A DNA stretch of 64,000 bases from Nageia nagi (Eukaryota; Pinophyta): the NCBI GenBank assembly GCA_050084985.1, contig JBITNC010000001.1, positions 203,112,001 to 203,176,000 of the forward strand. Reading direction: 5' to 3'. Below, in pieces: positions 24,055 through 34,290 of this stretch. The notes below the pieces were generated by a model. It was not told where the DNA came from and did not search any database. It saw only the letters and a program-made list of their open reading frames with translations. The number at the start of each line of letters is the position of its first letter. The first letter of the stretch is position 1. Position numbers and translations under genes: made by a program.

Positions 24055-24363
24055 TGTTAGATCCCTATACATTATTATTGTTAGGTCAACTATGGTTATT
24101 GTTATTTCCTTACATTATTTTGGCTAGTGTCCTTTCATTGTAGTGGCACCCTTGGACTTCTATATATACTAAGGAGGTATTATCATTTGAGATGTCTATT
24201 GTTGTGTAATTGATGTGATGTAAAGGAGGTTGCCCCCTCGAAGTGGCTTATTACAAAGGAGGTTGCCCCTAAAATTGGCTTATTATAGATTTTATCTCTT
24301 ACTCAATGTGTTGAGCTCTCTCTTTGGTGATTTTATGCTATTTTGGAAACTTTGTTCATAACA
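24055..24363 (+). repeat. 5' LTR of the gag-only element
   Basis: 309 bp, 32 bp longer than the 3' LTR. It has a tandem duplication of the segment AAAGGAGGTTGCCCC...GGCTTATTA at about 24222-24286, single in the 3' LTR. A TATA box (CTATATATACTAAGG) lies at about 24160. Confidence 0.93.
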
Positions 24364-25124
24364 TTTGGTACCAAAGCAGACGATTCTAGGGTTTCACAGC
24401 TCAAAACTAGTCATCATGTAATTTTCACTACCAATTTTTTTTTGCAAGGATTTATATTCTAAAATTTATTGGGTTTTTAGAATACATACCTAAGAAGTTA
24501 AAATTCAAATTTCAGCTTCTTATTCACTATATTTTTCAAGTTACACTCAGCGGAAGTTAAGGTTTGTGACTAGTCTCAAAAGTAGGTCCGAAACAAGTGT
24601 TCTAGCTAAAAAGGTTATATCTGAAGTTTTACAGCTCCAAACTAGGTGAGACCTATTGTATTGGTTAGGGTACATATTGAAGTTTATTTGTTACAATTTT
24701 CAAGGTCTAGGAATAAACAAGTGACACAAGGCACTTCATACAAGTTCACTCTTCTAAAAAATCCAAAAATCAGCACATTTTGGGAAAGTTGCAGCCATTT
24801 CCTCTTGGACTATCAGAATTTGATGAAATCTATGGTATTGAAAAGAATACATCTGAGGATACCATAGGTAGAAATTTCAGACTCTAAATGGTCAACATTT
24901 CAAATTTACATCGGTTGGAAGGTCAGATAATAGAATAGTATCCAAATCATGATTTAAAAAGGTACAATTTATTTATTTATTTTTTAATTTTGCATATATT
25001 TTGATTGGAAGGTCTATTTGAGTTGATTCAAAAGATATTGGGAAGATAATAAAGAGGAGATTATTGTAGATATAGACATGTTCTAGCATCTTTAAACATA
25101 GGAGCTATCGTTACTTTGCCAGCA

Positions 25125-25385
25125 CTACATCCCGAGGAATTGTGGTCTCCTACAACGTACTCGTAGTATATTGCTTAGGCCACTATTGGATTCTCTCACA
25201 TACCTTTGAGTATATAGAGAGGCCATAATGCTCATGCATGTACATGGTATATAGAGAGGTCCTTTAGGATTCCCTCACGTACCGTGTGTATATTAGTAAG
25301 GGCCCTTTTCGAATGGTTGTGCATTAGACAACACTATCACAAATTTGAGCTCCCACGTACCTGGCGTATATAGGGAGACCCCCTA
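25125..25385 (+). repeat. Five copies of a short stem-forming motif in the leader
   Basis: Copies near 25156, 25196, 25237, 25277 and 25354 each contain [AG]TAC, a 3-6 base loop and GTAT (e.g. ACGTACCTGGCGTATATAGG), usually followed by AGAGAGGCC or a related word. ATAC/GTAT can pair, and GTAC/GTAT can pair with one G-U. They lie between the PBS and the gag ATG, where packaging or dimerisation signals of LTR retroelements usually occur. Confidence 0.65.
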
Positions 25386-25400
25386 GAATACTTAGTCAAA

Positions 25401-26320
25401 ATGCCACTGAAAAAAATTGCTACACCAACTAGACCTCTAGAGGGTTCATCCATGACTATAGCAGAAAGTGAAGACATATTCTTCCAAATATCCCAAGTGG
25501 AAGAATTGGTTAAAGAGTGTGTAAAAAGGGTGATATGGAGGAATTAAAAAGGGATTTGACAAAAGAGTTGGTGACTAAAATGGATCAATATATGGAAAAG
25601 ATTTTTCAACTCATACAAAACCCAGAGGGAAAGATTCCTAAAGATGTTGATATGGCCCAGGGTTATCAGGAAAATAATGATATTGTTCAAGGAGATAAAC
25701 CCTTCTTTAATAAGCCTAATTCAGGAGGATATGCTTCTACTAATGGAAGTAATCAAGCATGGTTCTCAAGGGAAATCCAAATCCCCAAGATCAACATGAG
25801 GAAGTTTGATGGAAGGGACCCATCACTTGGATATTTCAAATGGAGCACTTTTTGATCTACACCAAGTACCAACATCACAAAAAGTAACTATTGCATCTTT
25901 GTATCTAGAGCCTGAGCAGGTTGTATGGTACCAATGGCTTTGTGAATGTAAAAAGGGTTCTATTATATCTTGGTCCATTTTTATAGAGGAACTGATATCC
26001 TACCATGAGGATGTTAAGAATAATTCCTTCTTTACTCAATTGATAAATCTAAGGCAAGAAGGTTCAGTGATGGAGCACATTCAACAATTTCAAAAGTTGA
26101 GTCTTAGAGTGAAGATATACCAGATGATAGATTATTGATCTCTTTATGGGAACCTTAAAGGATAAAATTCAACATGAGGTGCATCTATTTGAACCAACAT
26201 CCTTAGAGATGGCTTTTAGGATGGCAAGGAAGTTTGAAAGTAAAAATATGGCAATGGCTGAATATTCCACATGGGAAGATGAGAAATCTCTACGGAAGCA
26301 TCCAAAACTACTAAAATGTT
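25401..26320 (+). pseudogene. Gag of the non-autonomous element
   Basis: Best start is ATG 25401 (MPLKKIATPTRPLEGSS). A frameshift near 25520 moves into the frame read from 25517, MEELKRDLTKELVTKMDQYM, coiled-coil-like, then IQIPKINMRKFDGRDPS. A second shift near 25840 gives FFDLHQVPTSQKVTIASLYL, VVWYQWLCECKKGSIISWS, LINLRQEGSVMEHIQQFQKL and, after another shift, FMGTLKDKIQHEVHLFEPTS and MAFRMARKFESK. This is a Ty3/gypsy retrotransposon gag core (F-G-DP--W----E-FF, I-W--F, L--GSV--Y---F--L, G-K--I---V). No zinc knuckle is seen. Three small frame breaks in an otherwise clean sequence suggest recent inactivation, or that expression is not needed. Confidence 0.85.
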
Positions 26321-26338
26321 GAGGACAACATTTTTTTT

Positions 26339-26352
26339 GAAGGAGAGGGGCA
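26339..26352 (+). promoter_or_regulatory. Polypurine tract
   Basis: GAAGGAGAGGGGCA immediately precedes the 3' LTR TGTTAGG, as needed for plus-strand priming. Confidence 0.8.
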
Positions 26353-26629
26353 TGTTAGGTCCCTATACATTATTATTGTTAGGTCAGCTATGGTTATTGT
26401 TATTTCCTTACATTATTTTGGCTAGTGTCCTTTCATTGTAGTGACACCCCTTGGAATCCTATATATACTAAGGAGGTATTATCATTTGAGATGTCTATTG
26501 TTGTGTAATTGATGTGATGTAAAGGAGATTGCCCCCTCGAAGTGGCTTATTACAGATTTTATCTCTTATTCAATGCGTTGAGCTCTCTCTTTGGTGATTT
26601 TATGCTATTTGGGAACTTTGTTCATAACA
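26353..26629 (+). repeat. 3' LTR of the gag-only element (277 bp)
   Basis: Same TGTTAG...ATAACA ends and nearly the same sequence as the 5' LTR, apart from a few substitutions and the missing 32-bp duplication. Confidence 0.93.
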
Positions 26630-26962
26630 AAAATATATATAGATTTCATTATGTAATAAATGATCTCTTATAACTCGTATTTTGTAATAAATTTAGTAGT
26701 TAGGTAAGAAATTTTAGTTATTGTACATATTTCTTATAAATACAAGTTACCTCTATTGCATAAAAGGTTAAATATTTATGGAAAATCTTGTCCTCTAAAT
26801 ATTTTCTATTTATATTTTGTAAGAATAATCTCATATTGTTTGTCCTCTTAGTATGTATGAAATATTTATTCTTCTAGGGTTGTTGTTAATAGTTGCATGC
26901 CTCCTAGGAATGAATTCATGCATGAATTTGATAGAGGTTCTTATGTATTATAGTTATTATTG
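26630..26962 (+). repeat. Element A long terminal repeat, left copy, second part
   Basis: Aligns with about 41610-41930: TTTGTAATA-ATTTAGTAGTTAGG, ATTTCTTATAAATACAAGT (a good TATA box at about 26738), TTCTTCTAGGGTTGTTG and GGAATGAATTCATGCATG. Similarity stops near 26962. Confidence 0.82.
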
Positions 26963-27610
26963 TAGACACCTCAAAATGAACCTTTATATATTTAATAAAT
27001 AATTTTAATCACTTAATAATGTATTATTTAAAAAGGGATTAAAAAAATATATAAGAGGTGTAGGCCATGTATTTAACCCTTATGGAATTTACAAAGGGTC
27101 AAAATATCGAAGTCATATAAACTTGTATCATATATATAGGCATCATTTGATGACCTATAGGGCATGAGTGGAGCATGAGAAAATCATGGGCACATAATCA
27201 TTTTCAAACTAATACAAATATTATCAATTGAATATCATTCAAAGGATTGCAACTTGTTTTGTCTATTTACATTTGTGAATCTATTATTTTGTAAGTTCAC
27301 ATGTATGTTCATAATTTGATTATTCACTAATTTGCCCATTGCTACATTCTTGTTCGCACTTGTAATTTCACTTATATTACAACATTAGTAGTGTGCTAAT
27401 TATATGACATGATCAATGTACTTTTCCACGAATGTATGCTCCATCTTTCATGCATTTTATGATTGATGGAATGATATTAAGATATAAATAAAAACTACTA
27501 CATTCCTATTATTATCATTTTTTTGATATATGCATCAATATTTATAAGGTATATCAATATTACATTAATCAACCCCATTTTCATTAATCACATTATTTAG
27601 TTACTAAATT
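26963..27610 (+). repeat. Possible LTR or leader of the gag/pol element that follows
   Basis: The left A repeat stops exactly where TGTAGACACCTCAAAATG begins, a start typical of plant gypsy LTRs. The segment ends just before a TGGTGAAATC PBS-like sequence at 27611 and a gag. It could therefore be a ~650-bp LTR of a separate element inserted into the end of A, or simply A leader sequence. I see no second copy in the window, so the two readings cannot be separated. Confidence 0.35.
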
Positions 27611-27759
27611 TGGTGAAATCAATTTCTTGATTTATCTTACCTTATAGGTGAGATCATGCTAATCCTTCTTATTAGGATCAGGACACCAACACTGCATATT
27701 CCTATATTTAGGATGCCAATAATGTTCATATGGATCAACTTACAACCACACTTTAGGCT

Positions 27760-28860
27760 TTAAACATGAATATTTTGGATTTATGAATGGATATTATTGC
27801 AAACAACAATCTAGGTTCTAGCTTGACTAATCCAAGAGGTTCATCTCATACCACACCATCTAATCCGAATGACTATGAGGGAATTTTTTGTTTCACCTTT
27901 GATAGATGAAATTTGTAATTTTCCCCAACCACCTGATCAAAAGGCCCTCAAATTTTATATGTTCAATGGTGAAAAAAATCCCAAGTAGCATCTCATTAGC
28001 TTTCATGAGGAGTGCTTATTGAAACTAGGTTCGAATGAGAGGTTAATGGATAAATTCTTCCCAAGGAGTCTAAAAGGTGATGCTACTTAGTGGTTCTACT
28101 TTATACCAGGTAAGTCTATTGATTCCTTCAAAACTTTAGTTTACATATTTATGGGTCAATACAAGCATAATATTAAAGAATAAGGTAATATATCATAATT
28201 ATGTACACTTCATCAAGCAAGCAATAAAGCCATAAACAAGTATATATTACACTTAAAAAAGGTATGGTAAACTACTCGAGTTAAATTAGATGAATCTAGA
28301 ATTTGTAGCATATTTCATGAATCTATTATTCCTGTACTTTAATTGCATGCTCCTAGTGCTAAGGATGTTGGATTTAGTACTCTAGTTCAATAATTAGTAC
28401 AAAAAGAGAAAGTTTATTATTTATAGGAGAGCTTAAATATGCACCTAACAATTTTTTCAAAGATAATAAGAAATCATATGCCAAGAAAGAGGGGAAACTG
28501 ATTAATATGGTAGATAGATCCAAGACTCCTCCAAAGGCACAAAGAACTAATTCCTCAAAAGAGACCAACTACAAATTTCCAATCCCACCAAGGATTCTTT
28601 TGAGGGACTTAATGAAGAAAGGCCTCCTACACCCACTTGAAAAAGTTAATAATGATACTCCTTTAGGACACTTTAAGACATATTATGCTTATCATCAATG
28701 AAAAGGGCATGCTACAAACTTTTGTAAAACATTGGAAGCAACTATTATATCCCTCATAGAATAATGAAGGTACAATATTGATGAATGTCTTGTTAAACAA
28801 GGAGATGCTATCAATGTGGTCATCATGGTCAAAGAGGTGTGTGCTAGCTTCTGAAGAGGG
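27760..28860 (+). pseudogene. Ty3/gypsy gag remnant (element A, first module)
   Basis: The capsid core reads ICNFPQPPDQKALKFYMFNG, then EKNPKxHLISFHEECLLKLG, MDKFFPRSLKGDATxWFYFI and PGKSIDSFKTLVYIFMGQY. This is the plant gypsy gag pattern (Y-G--DP--HI--F, FP-SL-G-A--WF--LP--SI-SF--L---F). The knuckle near 28680 reads YYAYHQxKGHATNFCKTLEA, with the first Cys changed to Tyr. An acidic stretch with INVVIMVKEVC follows. At least five stops. Confidence 0.85.
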
Positions 28861-28932
28861 CATCCACGTAATGTTCCAAATCCAATTACCACTAAATAAG
28901 TAAGTATCCCACCTAATCCTAAAGTTTATAGT

Positions 28933-29560
28933 ATGATTAATCAATTAAAAAATACACTCACCAAGATTAGTTTGTATGATCTCATTTCTACTTCTCAAGC
29001 TCATAGGGATGTTTTATATAATTTATTTCAGAATGAAACTATTCCTACCAACATTTCAATAGCTATATTTTTCAAGAATCTCCAAACTCTTAGAAAAATT
29101 GACACTATCTCCTTTCATAAGTCTGAAATACTCAATCAAGAACTACTAGATGAGTGTGTAGCTTTATATATCACCCCTATGGTAGATGAATGGGAAGTTA
29201 AGAGGATCAAGGTAGGTAATGGCTCAATTGTAAATGTATGTTCTAACCATTTTTTGACTCAATTACATGAAAATAGTGTAATCACCCCTCCATTAGAAGA
29301 GGTTACTTTCAAAATTAGAGCATATAATAGTTATTTTAAGAAACCACTAGGCATAGCTACCATCATGATTACCAAAGGAGTTAGAACTATTCCAACCAAG
29401 TTTCAGGTAGTTGATTCCAAGTTATCTTATAACATGCCTTTAGGAAGACCTTAGATTCATGATATGGAAGTTGGCCCAAATTCTAAGGAGAATTTTATAT
29501 AATCTTATTTGATCCTAAGTCCTATGCACTATCCAGTGTTGTTTACTTTGAAGAGATGGC
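28933..29560 (+). pseudogene. Ty3/gypsy protease (element A, first module)
   Basis: A 173-codon open run is the longest in the window. It reads ISLYDLISTSQAHRDVLYNL then NETIPTNISI (family: ----LI--S--HR--LY--L----VP---), then ECVALYITPMVDEWEVKRI. The active site reads VGNGSIVNVCSNHFL, where Tat/Ogre-type elements have [IV]-D-N/T-G-S-[SA]-[LV]-N-V-x; the catalytic Asp codon GAT is GGT (Gly). IRAYNSYFKKPLGIATIMIT, FQVVDSKLSYNMPLGRP and, after one stop, IHDMEV complete the domain (LLGRPWIH in the family). The open frame is unusually well kept although the active site is lost. Confidence 0.88.
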
Positions 29561-30479
29561 CCTTGTTTCATAACTTTTCAAAATAGAACCCTTGGATGAT
29601 CCCACATTAGGGGAAAATATAGATAACAAAATACAAATCATAGAAAAAGGTTCAAAAACTTATAAAATAGATTATACAAACTTATTTGCATTCATTAAAT
29701 ACTTGGTATGACCTTAAATATTTGTAGTTTCAAGATGCCAGCATCATGTTGTTCTACATACAAGGTGCTAGCACTAAGTAGATAATGATTTCAATGACCC
29801 TTCCAACTTTGTTTTTTCCAAAATGACAAACCAATCTTTTAAAAGTGATATACTTGCATCTTCTAAATTAAGTAAAATGTTTCCTTCCATTTTTATTCAA
29901 AAATATATGATAAATAATTGCAAGTACAAGGGATGAGGTTTCGGTAAAACTGAGCAAGGTATGTCTAATTTTTCTATTTTTTCAAAAACATAGATTACTA
30001 AGATAGGTCTAGATAGTGATGGATAGGTCAAATTAAAATAAGATACCATATAGTTTATTAAAACATCTAATGAGATAGAATTATCTGATGAGATTAATGG
30101 GGATATGTGTATTGCTCATAGCTTGCCTCTTGTCTTTGATTGTTTTAATACTAATGATGATTTACTTGAATTCTTGGGGGTACATTTAGAATTGTCCAAA
30201 TCTAATGAAAAATGTCATGCCTCTTATATGCTTCATGAATATGCTTATTTAGGATAAAAGGTCAATTTTCATGATGTGTTATAGGTTCAACCCTTAGGAG
30301 AAGCTAATATTATTGATCTTACTATGGAGAATTTGCCATCATTATTACCAAAAGAAAAGGATCTCACCTTCCCACAAGAATAGTTGTTAAATATTAACAT
30401 CAGCACTACAGATAAGGTGAGATTTTTAAAATTGGAGCAACCCTAGCCTCCTCTAAGAAAGAAAGGTACAAATCTAAAT
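29561..30479 (+). other. Pol spacer between protease and RT, mostly unreadable
   Basis: Stop-dense sequence with no clear domain. In Tat/Ogre-like elements this interval encodes a poorly conserved linker. Its end carries NFAWSYDDMLGLDH (about 30498), the conserved FAWSY-DMPGLD motif. Confidence 0.6.
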
Positions 30480-31425
30480 TCATCACACATTCTAAAATTT
30501 TGCTTGGTCTTATGATGATATGCTTGGGTTAGATCATTTGTTATGCATAATTTTCCATTAAAAGCAAATGCCAAACCAATTAAGCAAAAACCTAAAAAAG
30601 GTCAAAAGAGATATTGAAAAATTATTGTAAGTAGGATTCATATATCCTATTGATTATTCTAAGTGGATGTATAACATTGTTCCTATTACTAAACCAACTA
30701 GTGAAATACGGGTATGTACTGATTTCTGTGATATCAATAATACTTATCCTAAAGATGATTTTTTGTTACCTAATATTAATATGATTATTGATAGCATAGC
30801 TGGTCATGATATGTTGTCATTTATGGATGGTTTTTTAGATTACAATCAAATCTTAATCTTATGTACCAACATAAAACTACTTTCACAACCCCGTGGGGCA
30901 TTTTTTGTTGGAAGGTTATGCCTTTTGGACTAAAAATTGCTAGTGTTATATATCATAGAGTCGTGGTCAGTATGTTCCATAAGCATATTCACATAATAAT
31001 GGAGGTTTATGTTGCTGACATTCTTGTTAAATAAAATCAAGTTCAAGACCATGTCCAATCCCTTTAAGAGGTATTTTACATTTTGCAAAGGTACAAACTA
31101 AGACTTAAACATTTAAAGTGTGCATTGGGGTTACTTATATAAAATTGTTAGGATTCATGGTTTCAAATAGAGGAATTGAAGTATACCCTAAGAATGGAAA
31201 ATCCATTATTGAAATTCCTCCCATTAGAAACTTGAAATAACTTATAAGTCTTCAAGGAAAGATAAATTTTGTTAGGAGATTTATTTCAAAACTAGGAGAC
31301 AAGTGTAGACCATTCACTCGATTACTTAATATGGATGTCAAGCTTGCATGGGATGTGAATTGCCAAAAAGCATTTGAAGATATCAAGAAATATTTGCTTA
31401 ACCCTCCTATCCTTGTTATCATGGA
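30480..31425 (+). pseudogene. Ty3/gypsy reverse transcriptase (element A, first module)
   Basis: After FAWSYDDMLGLD, RT reads VGFIYPIDYSKWMYNIVPIT, SEIRVCTDFCDINNTYPKDD, LPNINMIIDSIAGHDMLSFM and DGFLDYNQ. Frame changes follow, with CWKVMPFGL- and NAS-like blocks. The polymerase box is EVYVADILVK: YVDDILVK is expected, so one catalytic Asp is Ala. Then come CALGLLI-like and FRGIEVYPKN-like connection blocks (FLVS-RGIEV-P-K in the family), LKxLISLQGKINFVRRFIS and KLAWDVNCQKAFEDIKKYLL then NPPILVIMDFSQP, the start of the RNase H connection. Homology to this module stops at about 31425, where a second protease begins. Confidence 0.88.
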
Positions 31426-31840
31426 TTTTTCCCAACCTTCTTACTTAGATACTAGAGTTGACACTATTATAATGCCAAAAGCTATTTGTGAGGCTATGAG
31501 TCTTAATTACGTAAGAGAAAAACCTAGTGTTTTTCAATTAGATGGTAGTACAATAAGAATAGTAGGGGATATAAAGGATGTTTTTATTTCACTCATAAAT
31601 TATCATATTTTTCTTTCCCATAAGAAATTACTATGGTTAATCTATCCCATTTGTTTGGATTATATTTTTCAAGAGAATTCATGGCAAAGATAGGGGTTCA
31701 TCTTGTAAATGATTTAACTCATATGGTTATTTCTTATGGTAAGAGGAATAAGAGAATATATAATAAGAGTAATTATCCTTATCACTTAGAGAAGTTAGAT
31801 AAAATTAGTATGAATCTCCTTGAATATGAATAAGGACTTT
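31426..31840 (+). pseudogene. Second Ty3/gypsy protease, in direct fusion (second module)
   Basis: Within one open frame (31331-31693) the RT-connection sequence runs straight into LDTRVDTIIMPKAICEAMSL, NYVREKPSVFQLDGSTIRI and VGDIKDVFISLINY. This is a second retropepsin: LDTG-x-x-NxI--xxCEALGLxY, FQLD-S---VGE-K-V-I-L. DTG is changed to DTR. The next frame gives GLYFSREFMAKIGVHLVNDL and THMVISYGKRNKRIYNKSNY (family: GLFLSR-WS-KL-GY---D-THL--P--G--N--R-N). So two different gypsy pol regions are joined at about 31425 without a visible LTR between them. Confidence 0.82.
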
Positions 31841-32639
31841 GTAAATACCTCTTGAGTTAGAAACATGAGGAGAGAAAATGAGAGATGTAGATATGGGTAC
31901 ATACTCTATTCTAGAACTAGACTATGTTATTCATTCCCTTACTCAAATGTAACTCAAATAAAATGACTTATGAATAATACATTTTGATAGAGAAAAGTGT
32001 AAAAATGATGTTGGATTTGGAAATATTTATCAATCACCATCTAAGTCCTCAAAAAGATTCTTCTATAAACTCACAAAGTTGTAAAACTAAAGCAATAAAG
32101 TATAACTATATTCACCTTAGTTGATAAAAAGTAATCATATTAGGAATCAAGTGTTTTTAAATAATTAGAAACTCTAAATTAGTGATTAATAAAGTTATTT
32201 ATAATTGTACTATCAAGCATCATTATCTCAAAGATTATAAGAATAGAGTGAGATATCTTTCAAAACACTTTCTTGCTCTAAATTTTTAGGTAGCAAGAAG
32301 ATGTCATAATTCTTTACCTAACCATTTGGATTATAAGGTTACAAATTATGGTATAACTATCCATTATAAACCTAAAAAGGAAGTCAAATTAGTATTTATA
32401 CCAATTATGCCAAATAATGATTATCATTGGAAGATATTTAATAGTAATGATTAGGCCAATCAATTCATTTAGTACTTTATATACTCCTCAGATGAAAAAG
32501 CCACCTTATATGATCTCCAAGATAAAGATATCATTCATAATAAGAATAAATTCATTCCAAGGGACCTCATTTATCTAGAATAATATTTTGATAAAGAGGA
32601 AAAATACAAAACTTTAACTCTATAAGAGCAGCAATGAAA
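31841..32639 (+). other. Spacer of the second pol module
   Basis: Stop-rich. Short coding-like runs appear (e.g. DKDIIHNKNKFIPRDLIYLE at about 32525), as in the acidic linker between protease and RT of Tat/Ogre-type elements, but no domain can be named. Confidence 0.4.
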
Positions 32640-33860
32640 TTATAAAAAAATTGAGGTCCTTTCTAATAAAAGGTTGAAAATTGGAATTAATACTACACAT
32701 AATGAAATATTGGATTTCATTATACTCTTTAGTGAATTTTAGGATGTAATTTCATGGAATTATCAGTATATCAAAATATATGATATGGATGTAATCCAAC
32801 ATTCAATCAAACTTAAAGAGGGAATTATCCCATTAAGATAAAGATAAAGAGTATTTAATCCTAGAATTGAAAAAATGATAATGTAATATTTGATCAAGTT
32901 ATTGGATACAAGGATAGTATTTGTTATTGAAAACACTACTTGGATCTCCAACCTAGTACTAGCATGGAAGAAAAATGGTGAGATATGCTTATATGTTGAA
33001 TTTAAAAATCTCAATCAAGCATCCTTAAAGGATCATTATCAAATTCCTCTCATGGATAAGATTCTAAAAATAGTATCTAAAGAAAAATATTTTTCATTGA
33101 TTGATGGATTCTTAGGAATTAATCTAATATGGGTGAAGGATAGTGACCAACACAAAATTGCATTTACAACCAAGTTGGGTACTTTTACTTTCAAAAGAAA
33201 TACCTTTGGTTTATAAAATACTAGTACTACCTTTTAGAGAGTAATGGATTATGATTTTGGTCCATTAATTAATAATATTATTTTGGTATATATTAATGAT
33301 ATCACTATCTTTTCAAAATATAAAAGAGATTATTTAGGTCACCTTAGAGGTATGTTTGAGAAGTGTAGTATATTTGGTATGTTATTTACAAAAAAGGGAT
33401 GGCTATTGAATTAGAAAGAGTTATAGCTATAAGAAATATCCCTTTTATTTATATGAAGAAATATCTCTAATTAGTCTTGTTTCATATAAACTTTATCAAT
33501 AATTTCATTCATGAATTTACTTAAACCATCAGGCTAGTTTCATTCATGCTTAATAAGTATGTGCCATTTCTATGGAGGCCTGAAGCAAGATAATCATTCA
33601 ATTATACTAAACAAGCCATTCTAAATTCTCTTATTCTAAAGAATCCTAATTTAAATAAATATTTTATCTTATATACTATTGTTTAAATAAAAGTATAACA
33701 ACATTCCTTATTTAGAAGAATGAATATGAACAAGAAAACCCAATCTCCTTTTACAACAAAATAAGCACTCAAGTTCTTCAAGTAAGGGGATCTATAATCT
33801 CAAGAAGTTTATGTCATTCAAAGAAAGTTTGAACCCTATTTTTTATTAATTGAACTAAAT
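32640..33860 (+). pseudogene. Ty3/gypsy reverse transcriptase and RNase H remnant (second module)
   Basis: Reads FSEFxDVISWNYQ (family Y-DVFAW-Y), HSIKLKEGIIPL, FNPRIEKMI, then TTWISNLVLAWKKNGEICLY, VEFKNLNQASLKDHYQIPL and MDKILKIVSKEKYFSLIDGF. Next are DQHKIAFTTKLGTFTFKRN, TFGL and NTSTTFxRVMD. The polymerase box is LVYINDITIFSK: VYQDDLTVYSK is expected, so the first Asp is Asn. FEKCSIFGMLF, ERVIAIRNIP, INFINNFIHEFT, WRPEAR and KNPNLNKYFILYTIV follow, then RNase H traces NEYEQENPISFYNK. No integrase follows. Confidence 0.88.
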
Positions 33861-34290
33861 AAATTTATTAAGATATCAAGTTCAAGTCAAGGATATGCAT
33901 TTAATTCCTTTATCGAGAACCAAATCTCATCAACTTATATACATTTAACTAACATTAAGTTGAAGCTATTCAAATTAAATATAGAATGAATCTTGAGATA
34001 AACCATCATATCAAGCAAGTTTCTATTAAATTTCACACATGAGCAGCTACTCACCATAAAAGGAGAATGAAAGATTCAAATTTTTCATTTTGTGACTAAG
34101 CCTTCAAAGCTATGATGCTAGACCTAAGGTGTGAAAATTCATACTTTAGGTTTGTTGTAAGTTCATCCTAAACCATGCATACCCACAAGATTTATTCAAA
34201 TTAGAATATTTGATTTGTAGCTCTTTAGAGAAGCAAAAGGAAGACATCTACAAAGGTACAAATGGAGAACATAAGAATTAATACTATGAT

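Larger units (their letters stand above)
24055..26629 (+). mobile_element. Non-autonomous gag-only LTR retrotransposon (TR-GAG-like), 2575 bp
   Basis: Two near-identical LTRs (24055-24363 and 26353-26629) start TGTTAG and end GTTCATAACA. The flanks are AAAAT on both sides (24050-24054 and 26630-26634), a perfect 5-bp target-site duplication. The insert interrupts the left A repeat, which continues cleanly afterwards. Inside are a PBS (TTTGGTACCAAAGCAGACG at 24364), a leader of about 1 kb, one gag and a purine tract (AAGGAGAGGGG). There is no room for protease, RT or integrase. This matches the described TR-GAG class and must rely on enzymes from elsewhere. LTR similarity makes it one of the youngest insertions here. 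Confidence 0.93.

Noticed and set aside
28663-28944. 93-codon minus-strand frame
   Set aside because: Antisense to gag/protease of the first A module, where plus-strand motifs are clear.
32763-33014. 83-codon minus-strand frame
   Set aside because: Antisense shadow of the well-supported reverse transcriptase on the plus strand.
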